A program made the position numbers and the translations under genes. Below the pieces are notes generated by a model. The model had not been told where the DNA came from and did not search any database. It saw only the letters and a program-made list of their open reading frames with translations. From Stappia sp. WLB 29 (lineage in GTDB: Bacteria; Pseudomonadota; Alphaproteobacteria; Rhizobiales; Stappiaceae), in the NCBI RefSeq assembly GCF_023507705.1, contig NZ_JALBGD010000003.1, positions 62,001-126,000 of the forward strand: DNA of 64,000 bases, given 5' to 3'. Positions 27,148 through 37,637 of this stretch are shown here, piece after piece (position 1 is the first letter of the stretch; the number at the start of each line of letters is the position of its first letter).

Positions 27148-28338
27148 ATGACGCTCGCCAGCGGCCGCGAATTCCTGATGATCCCCGGACCGACCACCGT
27201 GCCGGACGAAGTGCTCAGGGCCATGCACCGCCCGGCAATCGACATCTATACCGGCTCACTGGTCGGGCTGACGGACAGCCTGCTCGCCGACCTGCCGAAG
27301 GTCTTCGGCACCACGGGCAAGGCGTTCCTCTACGCCGCCAACGGACATGGCGCCTGGGAAGCGGCGCTGACCAACACGCTGTCGCGCGGCGACCGGGTGC
27401 TGGTGCTGGATTCCGGCCGCTTCGCCCGCGGCTGGGGCGAGATGGCGACGATGACCGGTCTCGAGGTCGAGGTACTGCCCGGCGACTGGCGCCGCGCCGT
27501 CGATCCGGCCGCGGTGAGGGCACGCCTTGCGACGGACACCGCGCATGAGATCAAGGCGGTGCTGGTGGTGCAGGTGGACACGGCCTCGGGTGTGCTCAAC
27601 GACATCGCCGCCCTGCGCAAGGCCATCGACGCGGCCGGCCATCCGGCGCTGTTCATGGTCGACACGATCGCCTCGCTCGGCTGCGTGCCCTACAAGATGG
27701 ACGCGTGGGGCGTCGACGTGACCGTCACCGGCGCGCAGAAGGGGCTGATGACCCCGCCGGGTCTCGCCTTCGTCGGCGCGAACGCCAAAGCGCTCGCCGC
27801 CCACCAGACGGCGGACCTGAAGACCTTCTACTGGGACTGGACGTTCCGGCAGGGCAGCGAGCACTATCAGAAATATTGCGGCACGCCGCCGGAGCACCTG
27901 CTCTTCGCCTTCCGCCAGGCGCTCGACCTGCTGCTGGGCGAGGGGCTGGACGCTGCCCATCGCCGCCATGCGCTGCTGGCCGCCGCCGTGCGCGCCTGCG
28001 TCGCCAAATGGGCGGAGGGCGGCGCGATGGAGCTGAACATCCTGGAGGACGCCCAGCGGTCCAACTCCGTCACCGTGGTGCTGACACCGGGCTTCGACCC
28101 GGCCGTGCTGCGACGCTGGTGCCAGGAGACCTGCAACGTCACCATCGGCGGCACGATCGGCGAGATCGCCGGCAAGGGCATCCGCATCGGCCATATGGGC
28201 CATGTCAACGCCCCGACGGTGCTGGGCACGCTCGGGGCGCTGGAGCTGGCGCTGAAGGTGCTCGGTGTGCCGCATGGTGCAGGCGGCGTACAGGTGGCCA
28301 TCGAATGCCTGGCAGCAGGGCTCAAAGAGCCCCGCTGA
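27148..28338 (+). CDS. Class V aminotransferase (alanine/serine-glyoxylate type)
   Basis: A 396-residue PLP enzyme. GREFLMIPGPTTVPDEVLRA opens the domain, FMVDTIASLGCVPYKMDAWG holds the PLP-ring Asp, and VTGAQKGLMTPPGLAF the Schiff-base Lys. Such enzymes transfer amino groups from serine or alanine to glyoxylate or pyruvate. The ATG at 27148 gives full family length; the open frame further upstream is unrelated. Same strand as the flavoprotein, 113 bp downstream; the two together could deaminate and re-aminate one substrate (inference). Confidence 0.85.
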   Translation: MTLASGREFLMIPGPTTVPDEVLRAMHRPAIDIYTGSLVGLTDSLLADLPKVFGTTGKAFLYAANGHGAWEAALTNTLSRGDRVLVLDSGRFARGWGEMATMTGLEVEVLPGDWRRAVDPAAVRARLATDTAHEIKAVLVVQVDTASGVLNDIAALRKAIDAAGHPALFMVDTIASLGCVPYKMDAWGVDVTVTGAQKGLMTPPGLAFVGANAKALAAHQTADLKTFYWDWTFRQGSEHYQKYCGTPPEHLLFAFRQALDLLLGEGLDAAHRRHALLAAAVRACVAKWAEGGAMELNILEDAQRSNSVTVVLTPGFDPAVLRRWCQETCNVTIGGTIGEIAGKGIRIGHMGHVNAPTVLGTLGALELALKVLGVPHGAGGVQVAIECLAAGLKEPR

Positions 28339-28385
28339 AGCGGATCCGACCTGACACCAGTGAGGCGTATTTCAAATTCACCACA

Positions 28386-29135
28386 CTAGAGCGCGCGGTC
28401 GATTTCCTCGACGATGGCCTCCGCCGCGGCGCGGCGGTTTGCGGCCATGATCACGGGCCGCGCGACCACCAGATAATCGGCGCCGGCCGAGATCGCATCA
28501 GCCGGGGTCATGATGCGCTTCTGGTCGCCGGCCTCGGATCCTGCCGGACGGATGCCTGGGGTGACGGTGACGAGGCGGGGGCCGACGACCGGGCGCAGCG
28601 AAGCGACCTCCAGCGGCGAGCAGACGATGCCGCCCATATTGGCGGCGCGCGCATCGGCAGCCCGCGCGATCACCAGGTCCTCCACGCCGCCGGCATAGCC
28701 GGCATCGTGCAGGTCGTCCTCGTCCATCGAGGTCAACACGGTGACGCCGAGCAGGCAGACGTCGCCCCCGGCCGCGGCAAGCCCGGCCACGGCCGCGCGC
28801 ATCGCCTTGGGATAGGCATGGATGGTGACGAAGCGCATGCCCATACGGGCGATGTTCTCCACCGCCTTCATCACCGTGTTGTCGATGTCGAGGAGCTTGA
28901 CGTCGAGAAAGATGCTGTGGCCTTCGCTGGCCAGCTCCGCCGCCAGTTCCAGGCCGCCGGCGAACTGCAGCTGCATGCCGATCTTGTAGGTGCCGACGGC
29001 ACCCGCGGTCTCGCGCACGATGGCGCGGGCCTCCTCCACCGTCGGCACGTCAAGGCCGACGATCAGGCGGTCGCGGGCGCTCGCCGGCGCGAAAGGGGAC
29101 GGGTCCTCGTCCAGCGGAAGGGCAGCGCTTTGCAT
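28386..29135 (-). CDS. pyrF: Orotidine 5'-phosphate decarboxylase
   Basis: A 249-residue TIM-barrel enzyme forming UMP in pyrimidine synthesis. The catalytic motif [12 protein letters not shown] is intact; [13 protein letters not shown] near the N-terminus and VTPGIRPAG and [11 protein letters not shown] near the C-terminus bind substrate. The ATG at 29135 is preferred over 29159 because GGAGACC lies nine bases upstream of it. It is convergent with the aminotransferase gene (gap 47 bp) and divergent from hisB. Confidence 0.95.
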   Translation of the reverse strand: MQSAALPLDEDPSPFAPASARDRLIVGLDVPTVEEARAIVRETAGAVGTYKIGMQLQFAGGLELAAELASEGHSIFLDVKLLDIDNTVMKAVENIARMGMRFVTIHAYPKAMRAAVAGLAAAGGDVCLLGVTVLTSMDEDDLHDAGYAGGVEDLVIARAADARAANMGGIVCSPLEVASLRPVVGPRLVTVTPGIRPAGSEAGDQKRIMTPADAISAGADYLVVARPVIMAANRRAAAEAIVEEIDRAL

Positions 29136-29299
29136 CGGCAGGTCTCCGGAACGTTGCAAGTGTCGAATTTCCGTCTTACCCGTGCAGGGCGATCTTGACC
29201 AGATCGCGGCACCGTCCGCAGGTATTTCATTGCGGCAAGCGTCCTGTTAAAAGGCTTCGCAGCCGGCAGCAGGCCGGCGACAGAAGGACAGGGTCGCCC

Positions 29300-29893
29300 A
29301 TGCGCACCGCGAAGATCTCGCGCAAGACGAAGGAAACCGACATCGACGTCGAGATCGTCCTCGACGGGACCGGCACCTATTCGGTGCAGACCGGCGTCGG
29401 CTTTCTCGACCACATGCTGGAACAGCTGTCCCGGCATTCCTTGATCGACATGACGATCCGTGCCAGCGGCGACACCCATATCGACTTCCATCACACGGCA
29501 GAGGACGTCGGCATCGCGCTCGGACAGGCGCTGCGCCAGTCGCTCGGCGACATGACCGGCATTACCCGCTATGCCGACTGCCACCTGGCCATGGACGAGG
29601 CGCTGACGCGCTGCGCCCTCGACGTGTCGGGCCGTCCGTTCCTGGTGTGGGACGTCGCCTTTCCGCGCGACAAGGTCGGCGACTTCGACACGGAGCTTTT
29701 CGAGGAGTTCTTCCGCGCCTTCGCGATGAACGCCGGCATCACGCTGCATGTCGCCAACCTGACGGGCAGCAACTGCCACCACATCGCCGAGACCTGCTTC
29801 AAGGCGGTGGCACGGTCGCTGCGCAAGGCGATCGAACCGGATCCGCGGCAGGCCGGCCGCGTGCCCTCGACCAAGGGCCAGCTCGGCGGCTGA
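29300..29893 (+). CDS. hisB: Imidazoleglycerol-phosphate dehydratase
   Basis: A 197-residue enzyme of histidine synthesis, monofunctional (no phosphatase domain). Manganese-binding repeats are [28 protein letters not shown] and [14 protein letters not shown]. The ATG at 29300 gives the standard length. First gene of the run hisB-DUF2628-hisH-hisA-hisF-hisE-coaA, an order typical of Rhizobiales. Confidence 0.97.
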   Translation: MRTAKISRKTKETDIDVEIVLDGTGTYSVQTGVGFLDHMLEQLSRHSLIDMTIRASGDTHIDFHHTAEDVGIALGQALRQSLGDMTGITRYADCHLAMDEALTRCALDVSGRPFLVWDVAFPRDKVGDFDTELFEEFFRAFAMNAGITLHVANLTGSNCHHIAETCFKAVARSLRKAIEPDPRQAGRVPSTKGQLGG

Positions 29894-29914
29894 GGCCGCC
29901 GGACGGAGGAAGAG

Positions 29915-30439
29915 ATGGCGATCTACATGGTGCTGATCCCGCCCGGTTCCTCGCCCGAGACGATGGGCGAGGCGGAGGCGCAGCGCACGGTCTTCATCCG
30001 CGACGGCTTCAGCTGGCTGGCGCTGCTCTTCACCCTCCCCTGGCTGCTGGTGAAGCGGCTGTGGCTGGTGCTGCTCGTCTATCTGGTGGCCGGCCTTGCC
30101 CTGGAACTCGCTTCGCGCTTCATCGGCGGACCGATGCCCGGCATCGCCACTGCGGCGCTGTCGATCCTCTTCGCCTTCGAGGCGCACGGCTTGTGGCGCT
30201 GGACGCTGGAGCGGCGCGGCTGGCGCTTCGTCGCCGTCGTCGAGGCGCAGGGCCGCGAGGAGGCGGAGCGCCGCTTCTTCGCGCGGCTCGCCGCCCATCA
30301 GCGACACGCGCAGGACATGCAGACCGGCGGCAGCACGCCCCGGCCGGACGCCCCCCCGCCGCATCGGCCCGGCTATCCCGTACCGCGAATCGGCGCCGAG
30401 CGGGTGGTCGGCCTCAGCGTTGCCCCGCATCGGGGCTGA
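29915..30439 (+). CDS. DUF2628 membrane protein of the his cluster
   Basis: A 174-residue protein with two or three hydrophobic segments (SWLALLFTLPWLLVKRLW, LLVYLVAGLALEL and an adjacent one), followed by a charged region and a Pro-rich tail. The N-terminal MAIYMVLIPPG and RDGFSWLALLFT are characteristic of the DUF2628 proteins regularly found between hisB and hisH in Rhizobiales. The role in histidine synthesis, if any, is unknown. It lies 21 bp after hisB. Confidence 0.85.
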   Translation: MAIYMVLIPPGSSPETMGEAEAQRTVFIRDGFSWLALLFTLPWLLVKRLWLVLLVYLVAGLALELASRFIGGPMPGIATAALSILFAFEAHGLWRWTLERRGWRFVAVVEAQGREEAERRFFARLAAHQRHAQDMQTGGSTPRPDAPPPHRPGYPVPRIGAERVVGLSVAPHRG

Positions 30440-30503
30440 CCCATCGCCGCCGCGGCGCCGCATCTTTCGACTTTCCCGCATTTCTGCCTGACGGAACGAC
30501 CCC

Positions 30504-31154
30504 ATGCTGATCGCCATCATCGACTACGGCTCCGGCAACCTGCGCTCGGCCGAGAAGGCCTTCGAGCGGGCAGCGCATGCCCATGGCAGCGGTGCGACCA
30601 TTCGGGTGACCGCCGATCCGGACCTGGTCGCACGCGCCGACCGGATCGTGCTGCCGGGCGTCGGCGCCTTCGCCGATTGCCGGCGCGGCATCCGCGCGAT
30701 CGACGGCATGGAAGCCGCCCTCATCGAGGCGGTGGAAGCAAAGGGGCGCCCGTTCCTCGGCATTTGCGTCGGCATGCAGCTGATGGCGAGCCGCGGCCTG
30801 GAGTTCGAGACGACCGAGGGCTTCGGCTGGATTCCCGGCGACGTCACCGCGATCACGCCGGACGATCCGGAGCTGAAGATCCCGCATATGGGCTGGAACA
30901 CGGTCCGCAAGCTCGCCGAGCATCCGCTGCTCGCCGGAATCGAGACGGGCGAAAAGGGCCTGCACGCCTATTTCGTCCACTCCTTCCACTTGCAGGCAGC
31001 GGACCCGGCGCATGTCATCGCCACGGCCGATTACGGCGGGCCGATCACCGCGATCGTCGGACGCGACACGATGGTGGGCACCCAGTTCCACCCGGAAAAG
31101 AGCCAGCGGCTCGGCCTTGCGCTGATCGCCAATTTCATCGAGTGGGCGCCGTAA
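30504..31154 (+). CDS. hisH: Imidazole glycerol phosphate synthase, glutaminase subunit
   Basis: A 216-residue class I glutamine amidotransferase that supplies ammonia to HisF. The catalytic triad is visible as [11 protein letters not shown] (Cys) and [10 protein letters not shown] (His and Glu); [15 protein letters not shown] is the family start. Encoded upstream of its partner hisF with hisA in between. Confidence 0.96.
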   Translation: MLIAIIDYGSGNLRSAEKAFERAAHAHGSGATIRVTADPDLVARADRIVLPGVGAFADCRRGIRAIDGMEAALIEAVEAKGRPFLGICVGMQLMASRGLEFETTEGFGWIPGDVTAITPDDPELKIPHMGWNTVRKLAEHPLLAGIETGEKGLHAYFVHSFHLQAADPAHVIATADYGGPITAIVGRDTMVGTQFHPEKSQRLGLALIANFIEWAP

Positions 31155-31185
31155 GCGGCGGCCACCACGACACGGAACACCATCC

Positions 31186-31917
31186 ATGCCCATCCTGTTT
31201 CCCGCCATCGACCTGAAGGGCGGCCAGTGCGTCCGCCTGAAGCTCGGCGACATGGCGCAGGCCACCGTCTTCAACGACGATCCGGCCGCCCAGGCCCTCA
31301 GCTTCCAGACGCAGGGCTTCAGCTACCTGCATGTGGTCGACCTCGACGGCGCCTTCGCCGGCGAGAGCCGCAACGGCGCGGCGGTCGACGCGATCCTGGA
31401 GGCGACGACCAATCCGGTGCAGCTGGGCGGCGGCATCCGCACCCTTGCCCATGTGGAGGCCTGGCTCGCCAAGGGCATCGCCCGGGTGATCCTCGGCACG
31501 GTGGCGGTGCGCGATCCCGATCTCGTCAAGGCTGCCTGCAAGGCCTTTCCGGGCCGGGTTGCCGTCGGCATCGACGCGCGCGGCGGCAAGGTGGCGGTCG
31601 AGGGCTGGGCAGAGACGTCGGAGCTGTCGGCCATCGAGCTCGCCCGCCGCTTCGAGGACGCCGGCGTTGCCGCGATCATCTATACCGACATCGACCGCGA
31701 CGGCGTGCTCGCCGGCATCAACTGGGACGGCACGCTGGAACTGGCCGGCGCCACCTCGATCCCGGTGATCGCCTCGGGCGGCCTTGCCTCCATCGAGGAC
31801 GTGAAGCGCCTCGCCGCGCCGGACTGCGCCGTGCTGGAAGGCGCGATCTCGGGCAGGGCGCTCTACGACGGCCGGCTCGATACGGCCGAGGCCCTGAAGG
31901 TCCTTGCCGATGGGTAA
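31186..31917 (+). CDS. hisA: ProFAR isomerase
   Basis: A 243-residue half-barrel-repeat TIM barrel that isomerises the aminoaldose ProFAR to [19 protein letters not shown] (catalytic Asp in strand 1), VQLGGGIRT and [14 protein letters not shown] (second catalytic Asp) are intact. The stop codon overlaps the start of a 37-codon open frame that in turn overlaps hisF. Confidence 0.96.
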   Translation: MPILFPAIDLKGGQCVRLKLGDMAQATVFNDDPAAQALSFQTQGFSYLHVVDLDGAFAGESRNGAAVDAILEATTNPVQLGGGIRTLAHVEAWLAKGIARVILGTVAVRDPDLVKAACKAFPGRVAVGIDARGGKVAVEGWAETSELSAIELARRFEDAGVAAIIYTDIDRDGVLAGINWDGTLELAGATSIPVIASGGLASIEDVKRLAAPDCAVLEGAISGRALYDGRLDTAEALKVLADG

Positions 31918-32023
31918 GCTGCTGATCGCCGCAGCCCTTGCGATCTTTCCCGGCTTTGCAGCACGGGGCAGGGGCTGTATGCTGCGACCGCGAAATACGT
32001 CGGGTAATCGCCTAACATGCTGA
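31910..32023 (+). CDS. Possible 37-codon signal-peptide-like ORF linking hisA and hisF
   Basis: The frame starts with ATGGGTAA, overlapping the hisA stop, and ends with TGCTGA, overlapping the first codons of hisF. It reads [20 protein letters not shown] and then a basic, low-content tail: a short lysine, a hydrophobic stretch and a small-residue end, like a Sec signal peptide. There is no ribosome-binding site other than coding sequence at the hisA end. It may be a coupling ORF, a decayed gene start, or chance. Confidence 0.25.
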   Translation: MGKLLIAAALAIFPGFAARGRGCMLRPRNTSGNRLTC

Positions 32024-32796
32024 AAGCACGTGTCATTCCCTGTCTGGACGTTAAGGACGGCCGCGTCGTCAAGGGCGTGAACTTCGTCAATCTGGTCGAT
32101 GCCGGCGATCCGGTGGAGGCCGCGAAGGCCTATGATGCGGCCGGCGCGGACGAGCTCTGCTTCCTCGACATCACCGCAAGCCACGAGAACCGCGACACGA
32201 TCTTCGACGTGGTCCGGCGGACGGCCGAGGCCTGTTTCATGCCGCTGACCGTCGGCGGCGGCGTGCGCCGGGTCGAGGACATCCGCAAGCTGCTGGTGGC
32301 CGGTGCCGACAAGGTGTCGATCAACACCGCGGCGGTGAAGAACCCCGATTTCATCCGCGAGGCTGCCGAAAAATTCGGCGCCCAGTGCATCGTCGTTTCC
32401 ATCGACGCCAAGCAGGTCAACGCGCCGGGCGAAGCGGAACGCTTCGAGATCTTCACTCATGGCGGGCGCGAGGCGACCGGCATCGACGCCGTCGAGTTCG
32501 CCCGCAAGGCCGTGGAGCTGGGCGCCGGCGAGCTGCTGGTCACCTCGATGGACCGCGACGGCACCCGGACGGGCTTCAACCTGGCGCTGACCCGCGCCAT
32601 CGCCGATGCGGTGCCGGTGCCGGTGATCGCCTCGGGCGGCGTCGGCACGCTCGACCATCTGGTCGAGGGCGTGCGCGACGGACATGCGACGGCGGTGCTC
32701 GCCGCCTCGATCTTCCATTTCGGAACCCACACGATCCGCGAGGCCAAGGACCACATGGCCCGGGCCGGCATTCCCATACGGCTCGACGCAGCCTGA
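32017..32796 (+). CDS. hisF: Imidazole glycerol phosphate synthase, cyclase subunit
   Basis: A 259-residue TIM barrel that joins ammonia to PRFAR, giving imidazole glycerol phosphate and [23 protein letters not shown] holds the catalytic Asp, [14 protein letters not shown] the second one, and [14 protein letters not shown] the phosphate loop. Partner of hisH encoded two genes upstream. Confidence 0.97.
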   Translation: MLKARVIPCLDVKDGRVVKGVNFVNLVDAGDPVEAAKAYDAAGADELCFLDITASHENRDTIFDVVRRTAEACFMPLTVGGGVRRVEDIRKLLVAGADKVSINTAAVKNPDFIREAAEKFGAQCIVVSIDAKQVNAPGEAERFEIFTHGGREATGIDAVEFARKAVELGAGELLVTSMDRDGTRTGFNLALTRAIADAVPVPVIASGGVGTLDHLVEGVRDGHATAVLAASIFHFGTHTIREAKDHMARAGIPIRLDAA

Positions 32797-32848
32797 TACC
32801 CTGGCCCGCCGCACCGGCCCGCACGAGGCCGCAGGAGACGTCCGACCA

Positions 32849-33172
32849 ATGACCGGCTTCACACTGACCGACCTTGACCGCATCATCGCGGCGCGTGCCC
32901 GGAGCGAGGACGAGAGCTCCTACACCCGCAAGCTGATCGGCAAGGGACTGGCGAAGATCGCCCAGAAGGTGGGCGAGGAAGCGGTGGAGACGGCGATCGC
33001 GGCCGTGGCAGGCGATGCGCGCGAGCTGACCGGCGAGGCCGCCGACCTGCTCTACCACCTTTTGGTGCTGCTCAATGCGCGCGACGTGCCGCTGGCGGAC
33101 GTGATGGCGGAACTGGAGCGCCGCACGGCGCAGACGGGCCTGGAGGAGAAGGCGTCGCGGCGTCCCGACTGA
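32849..33172 (+). CDS. hisE: Phosphoribosyl-ATP pyrophosphatase
   Basis: A 107-residue all-helical MazG-type enzyme for the second step of histidine synthesis. [30 protein letters not shown] and [13 protein letters not shown] contain the metal-binding acidic residues. The ATG at 32849 is preceded by GCAGGAGACG. hisI is not fused, as usual in Alphaproteobacteria. Confidence 0.95.
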   Translation: MTGFTLTDLDRIIAARARSEDESSYTRKLIGKGLAKIAQKVGEEAVETAIAAVAGDARELTGEAADLLYHLLVLLNARDVPLADVMAELERRTAQTGLEEKASRRPD

Positions 33173-33270
33173 CGGGACGGACCTTGCGGCGGACTGCCCG
33201 GCGCGACCCGCGGGATGAACCCCGGGCCTCCCGAGCGAACGGCCGGACATCCGGCGGGATCGAGGATTGC

Positions 33271-34245
33271 ATGGTCGCCATGGAACACAGCCTCAACAGG
33301 TTCACTGAGGACGATCTGTCGCCCTACCGGGTGTTTACCGAGGCGGAATGGGCAAAGCTCAGGGCCGACACGCCGATGACGCTGACGGCGACTGAGGTCC
33401 GGCGGCTGCAGTCGCTCAACGACCCGGTCTCCATCGCCCAGGTGGAATCGATCCTGCTCCCGCTGTCGCGGCTGCTCGCCTATTATGTGGAGGCGACCCA
33501 GCAGCTGCACCGCGCCACCTCGCGCTTTCTCGGCCGCAACGACGTCAAGAACCCCTTCGTCATCGGCATCGCGGGGTCCGTCGCGGTCGGCAAGTCGACG
33601 ACAGCGCGCCTGCTGCAGGCGCTGCTGGCGCGCTGGCCCGCGAGCCCGAAGGTCGATCTCGTCACCACCGACGGTTTCCTCTATCCCAACGCCGTGCTGG
33701 AAGCGGAAGGCCTGATGCGGCGCAAGGGCTTTCCCGAAAGCTACGACCGGGCGACGCTGCTGAAGTTCCTGTCGGACCTGAAGGCGGGGCGGCGGCACGT
33801 GCGCGCGCCGGTCTACTCCCACTTCTACTACGACGTGATGCCGGGGCAGTTCGTGACAGTCGACCGGCCGGATATCCTGATCCTCGAGGGGCTGAACGTG
33901 CTGCAGACGACCAATCTGCCGCGCGACGGCAAGGAAGTGCCCTTCGTCTCCGACTTCTTCGACTTCTCGATCTATATCGATGCCGAGGAGGACGTTCTGC
34001 ACGAATGGTACGTGTCGCGCTTCATGCGGCTTCGCGAGACCGCCTTCCGCGATCCCGGCTCCTACTTCAACAAATATTCGAAGGTAGACGACGACGAGGC
34101 GCTGGCTATTGCCGAAGGCCTGTGGAACGAGATCAACCTGGTGAACCTGCGGGAAAACATCCTGCCGACGCGCCCGCGCGCCGACCTGATCCTGCGCAAG
34201 GCCGATACCCACGCGATCAACGAGGTACGGCTGCGCAAGCTGTAA
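33271..34245 (+). CDS. coaA: Pantothenate kinase, type I
   Basis: A 324-residue P-loop kinase, the first step of coenzyme A synthesis. [20 protein letters not shown] is the P-loop; [23 protein letters not shown] and [20 protein letters not shown] are CoaA signatures. The start is ATG 33271 with GAGG five bases upstream; ATG 33280 is the alternative. It closes the his cluster as in other Rhizobiales. Ends 11 bp from the convergent folC. Confidence 0.95.
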   Translation: MVAMEHSLNRFTEDDLSPYRVFTEAEWAKLRADTPMTLTATEVRRLQSLNDPVSIAQVESILLPLSRLLAYYVEATQQLHRATSRFLGRNDVKNPFVIGIAGSVAVGKSTTARLLQALLARWPASPKVDLVTTDGFLYPNAVLEAEGLMRRKGFPESYDRATLLKFLSDLKAGRRHVRAPVYSHFYYDVMPGQFVTVDRPDILILEGLNVLQTTNLPRDGKEVPFVSDFFDFSIYIDAEEDVLHEWYVSRFMRLRETAFRDPGSYFNKYSKVDDDEALAIAEGLWNEINLVNLRENILPTRPRADLILRKADTHAINEVRLRKL

Positions 34246-34255
34246 GAGCGCGGCC

Positions 34256-35566
34256 TCAGACCGGCTTCATGCCGTTGCGGGCCAGGACCTCTCCGGCGAG
34301 ATAGAGCGAACCGCAGATCAGGATGCGCGGCGGCACGTCGTCGCCGGCGGCCCGCTTTCGCACATGCGCAAGCGCTTCCGAGAGCGAAGCATGGGCATCG
34401 GCCGCAAGGCCGGCCTCGCGTGCAGAGCCGGCAAGACAGGACGGGTCGCGGCCGGCGTCGGTCGTGGTCAGCGGCACGCAGGCGACCTCTCGGGCAAGCC
34501 CTGCAAAGGGACGGAAGAAGCCGACCGGATCCTTGGTCTTGAGCATGCCCGAGACGAGATAGAGCGGCCGCGGGCGGCGCTCCTCCTGCTCCGCCATCAC
34601 CTCCGCAATGGTGATCCCGGCGCCCGGATTATGACCGCCGTCGAGCCAGAGCTCGCTGCCCGGCGGGCAGAGATCGAGGAGCGGACCTTCCGTCAGCGGC
34701 TGCATGCGGCCCGGCCAGTCGACGGTCAGGAGCCCGGCCTCGATGGCCTCCGGGGCCGGCAGGCGCCCGGCAGCGCGCAGCGAGGCGATGGCCATAGCCG
34801 CGTTGACGATCTGGTGGCGACCGAACAGGCGCGGCAGCGGCAGGTCCATCAGACCTTCCTCGTCCTGATAGACGAGACGGCCGTTTTCCTCGAAGGCGGT
34901 GAAATCCTGCCCGAAGACCTGAAGCGGCGCGCCGAGGCGCGCGGCGATGCGCGAGATCACCTCCAGCGCCTCGTCCGGCTGCGGCGCGATGACCACCGGG
35001 CAGCCGCGCTTGATGATGCCGGCCTTCTCCGCCGCAATGTCGGCCAGTCGCTCGCCGAGGTAGCGCTCATGGTCCATCGACAGCGGCGTGATGGTGGCCG
35101 CGAGCGGCGCATCGACGACATTGGTGGCATCGAGCCGGCCGCCGAGACCGACCTCCAGCAGCAGCACGTCCGCCGGCTCCTCGGCGAAGAGCAGCAGGGC
35201 CGCGGCCGTCGTCACCTCGAAGAAGGTGATCTCCGCGCCCGCATTGGCCTGTTCGCAGGTGTCCAGCGCCTCGATCAGCCGCGCATCGGAGACGATGCGG
35301 CCGGCAAGGCGGATGCGCTCGTTGAAGGAGACCAGGTGCGGGGAGGTGTAGACATGCACCTTGAGGCCGGCCGCCTCCAGGATCGCCCTCATGAAGGCGG
35401 TGGTGGAGCCCTTACCGTTGGTGCCGGCGATGTGGACGAGCGGCGGCAGGCGGTCCTGCGGCCGCCCCAGCGCGCCCAGCAGGCGCTCCATGCGGCCGAG
35501 CGACAGGTCGATCTCGCGCGGATGCAGCGCCAGAAGTCGGTCGAGGATCGCGGTTACCTGGTCCAT
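34256..35566 (-). CDS. folC: Dihydrofolate synthase / folylpolyglutamate synthase
   Basis: A 436-residue Mur-ligase-like enzyme that adds glutamate to dihydropteroate and to folates. The P-loop IAGTNGKGSTTAFMRAIL lies near residue 50, YTSPHLVSFNERIRL and LLEVGLGGRLDATNV follow, and LDGGHNPGAGI marks the C-terminal domain. Third of the conserved trpA-accD-folC run on the minus strand. Confidence 0.95.
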   Translation of the reverse strand: MDQVTAILDRLLALHPREIDLSLGRMERLLGALGRPQDRLPPLVHIAGTNGKGSTTAFMRAILEAAGLKVHVYTSPHLVSFNERIRLAGRIVSDARLIEALDTCEQANAGAEITFFEVTTAAALLLFAEEPADVLLLEVGLGGRLDATNVVDAPLAATITPLSMDHERYLGERLADIAAEKAGIIKRGCPVVIAPQPDEALEVISRIAARLGAPLQVFGQDFTAFEENGRLVYQDEEGLMDLPLPRLFGRHQIVNAAMAIASLRAAGRLPAPEAIEAGLLTVDWPGRMQPLTEGPLLDLCPPGSELWLDGGHNPGAGITIAEVMAEQEERRPRPLYLVSGMLKTKDPVGFFRPFAGLAREVACVPLTTTDAGRDPSCLAGSAREAGLAADAHASLSEALAHVRKRAAGDDVPPRILICGSLYLAGEVLARNGMKPV

Positions 35567-35692
35567 TGTCCTGCCCGCCCCGCCGCACGGGGATCCGCAC
35601 GGCTGCAGCAGCCCTCATGGTTACGGGATCTTTCGGGAACGCGGCAAGCCTGGCTGCGTCCACCCGTGTCGCGCCTGCGACAGCGCGGCCGT

Positions 35693-36685
35693 CTAGCGGC
35701 TCTCGCCGTCGGCTTCGCGGGTGCCGCTCTCGGCGGCGGAAGAGGCCTCGCCGCCCTGGGCAAGTTCTGGCGAGACCTTGGCCTCGCCTTCCTCGCGCGG
35801 CGGCGTCATCAGCTCTTCCTCGTCCGGCAGGCTGACCTCGGCCTTCATCAGGATCGAGCAGACGCGGGCGATGGTCTCGGGTAGCTTGTGGCGATGCACC
35901 ACCATGTCGACCATGCCGTGGTCCAGCAGGTATTCCGAGCGCTGGAAGCCCTCGGGGAGCTTCTCGCGGATGGTCTGCTCGATGACGCGGGGGCCGGCAA
36001 AGCCGATCAACGCGCCCGGCTCGGCCATGTGCACGTCGCCCAGCATCGCATAGGAGGCCGTCACGCCGCCGGTGGTCGGGTTGGTGAAGACGACGATGTA
36101 GGGCAGGCCCGCATCGCGCAGCATCTGCACGCCGACCGTGGTGCGCGGCATCTGCATCAAGGATAGGATGCCTTCCTGCATGCGCGCGCCGCCCGAGGCG
36201 ACGAAGAGCACGAAGGGCGTCTTGCGCGCGACGGCGGTCTGCATGCCGGTCAGCACCGCCTCGCCGGCCGCCATGCCGAGCGAACCGCCCATGAAGGCGA
36301 AGTCCTGCACGGCGGCGGTCATATCCATGCCGCGCAGCTTGCCGGTCGCCACCGTGACGGCATCGTCGAGGCCCGTCTTGGCCCGGGCATCGCGCAGGCG
36401 GTCGGTGTAGCGCTTCTCGTCGCGGAACTTGAGCGGGTCGGCGACGACCTCGGGGGTCTTCACCTTCTCGAAGGAGCCATCGTCGAAGAAGAGCTCGAGC
36501 CGGCGACTGCCGGAAATCCGCATGTGGTGGCCGGAATTCGGCACCACCCACTGGTTCGCCTCGAGATCGCGATGGAAGACCATCTCGCCGGTCTCGGGGC
36601 ACTTGATCCAGAGGTTCTCCGGCACGTCCCGCTTCTGCAGCAGGCCACGAATCTTCGGGCGAACGACGTTGTTGATCCAGTTCAA
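35693..36685 (-). CDS. accD: Acetyl-CoA carboxylase carboxyltransferase, beta subunit
   Basis: A 330-residue carboxyltransferase subunit that with AccA makes malonyl-CoA for fatty-acid synthesis. [14 protein letters not shown] and [19 protein letters not shown] are the acyl-CoA and biotin-site motifs. The start must be TTG at 36685 (reading [13 protein letters not shown]); no in-frame ATG or GTG upstream is plausible. The four-Cys zinc ribbon of E. coli AccD is absent: only one Cys (IKCPETG) remains, as in other Rhizobiales AccDs known to me. The C-terminal 40 residues are acidic and low-complexity. Confidence 0.95.
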   Translation of the reverse strand: MNWINNVVRPKIRGLLQKRDVPENLWIKCPETGEMVFHRDLEANQWVVPNSGHHMRISGSRRLELFFDDGSFEKVKTPEVVADPLKFRDEKRYTDRLRDARAKTGLDDAVTVATGKLRGMDMTAAVQDFAFMGGSLGMAAGEAVLTGMQTAVARKTPFVLFVASGGARMQEGILSLMQMPRTTVGVQMLRDAGLPYIVVFTNPTTGGVTASYAMLGDVHMAEPGALIGFAGPRVIEQTIREKLPEGFQRSEYLLDHGMVDMVVHRHKLPETIARVCSILMKAEVSLPDEEELMTPPREEGEAKVSPELAQGGEASSAAESGTREADGESR

Positions 36686-36740
36686 GGCAGATACCGTCCG
36701 TTGTCTTGCATGTTCCCGGCCGTCATGCGGCCGATGCGGC

Positions 36741-37571
36741 TCAGCCGCGGGCCCGGGCAACACCCTCGGCGAGCGAACGCACCACCGAGGCCACCGCCTC
36801 GACCGTCGCATCCGTCGCCCGGCCCTCGCCGCCGAGGCTCGTGCGCACCGCTTCCACCAGCACCGATCCGACGACGACGCCATCGGCATCGCGGCCGATC
36901 ACCTCGGCATCCTCCGCCGTCTTGACGCCGAAGCCCACAGCCACCGGAAGCGAGGTGTGGCGCTTGATGCGACGGACCGCCTCTGTCACCCGGTCGCGGT
37001 TGGCGATGGTGGCGCCGGTGATGCCGGTCACCGATACGTAATAGACGAAACCCGACGTGTTGGCGAGAACGGCCGGCAGGCGCTTGTCGTCGGTCGTCGG
37101 CGTCGTCAGGCGGATGAAGTTGAGGCCGGCGGCCATCGCAGGCAGGCAAAGCTCGTCGTCGGCCTCCGGCGGGATGTCGACGATAATCAACCCGTCGACG
37201 CCCGCCTCGACCGCCATCTTCACGAAAACGGCGGGATCGCGCACGTAGATCGGGTTGTAATAGCCCATCAGCACGATGGGTGTGTCCTGGTCGTGGCGGC
37301 GAAAGGCGCGCACCATGTCCAGCGTCTTGTCCATGGTCTGGCCGGCAGCCAGCGCACGCTGGTTGGCGAGCTGCACCGGCATGCCTTCGGCCATCGGATC
37401 GGAAAAAGGCATGCCGAGCTCGATGACGTCGGCACCGGCGGCCGGCAGCGCATCAAGGATCGCCTGAGAGGTGGCAAGGTCCGGGTCGCCGGCGGTGACG
37501 AAGGTCACCAGCGCCGGACGGTTCGCCGCCTGCAATGCCGCGAAGCGGCGGTCGATCCGCGTGTCACTCAT
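36741..37571 (-). CDS. trpA: Tryptophan synthase, alpha chain
   Basis: A 276-residue TIM barrel that cleaves indole-3-glycerol phosphate; indole is channelled to TrpB. Catalytic residues are visible: [13 protein letters not shown] holds the Glu and the loop Asp; [11 protein letters not shown] and [11 protein letters not shown] follow. The start is ATG 37571 (MSDTRIDRR). trpB, almost always directly upstream, is absent: an alcohol dehydrogenase gene lies there instead, separated by a hairpin-rich 183 bp. Confidence 0.96.
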   Translation of the reverse strand: MSDTRIDRRFAALQAANRPALVTFVTAGDPDLATSQAILDALPAAGADVIELGMPFSDPMAEGMPVQLANQRALAAGQTMDKTLDMVRAFRRHDQDTPIVLMGYYNPIYVRDPAVFVKMAVEAGVDGLIIVDIPPEADDELCLPAMAAGLNFIRLTTPTTDDKRLPAVLANTSGFVYYVSVTGITGATIANRDRVTEAVRRIKRHTSLPVAVGFGVKTAEDAEVIGRDADGVVVGSVLVEAVRTSLGGEGRATDATVEAVASVVRSLAEGVARARG

Positions 37572-37637
37572 CTTGCCCGGTCCCACCCTGTCATCTGTCC
37601 TGCCGGCGCCGGCCTGCCGTCAAGGCCGGCCGCTCGC

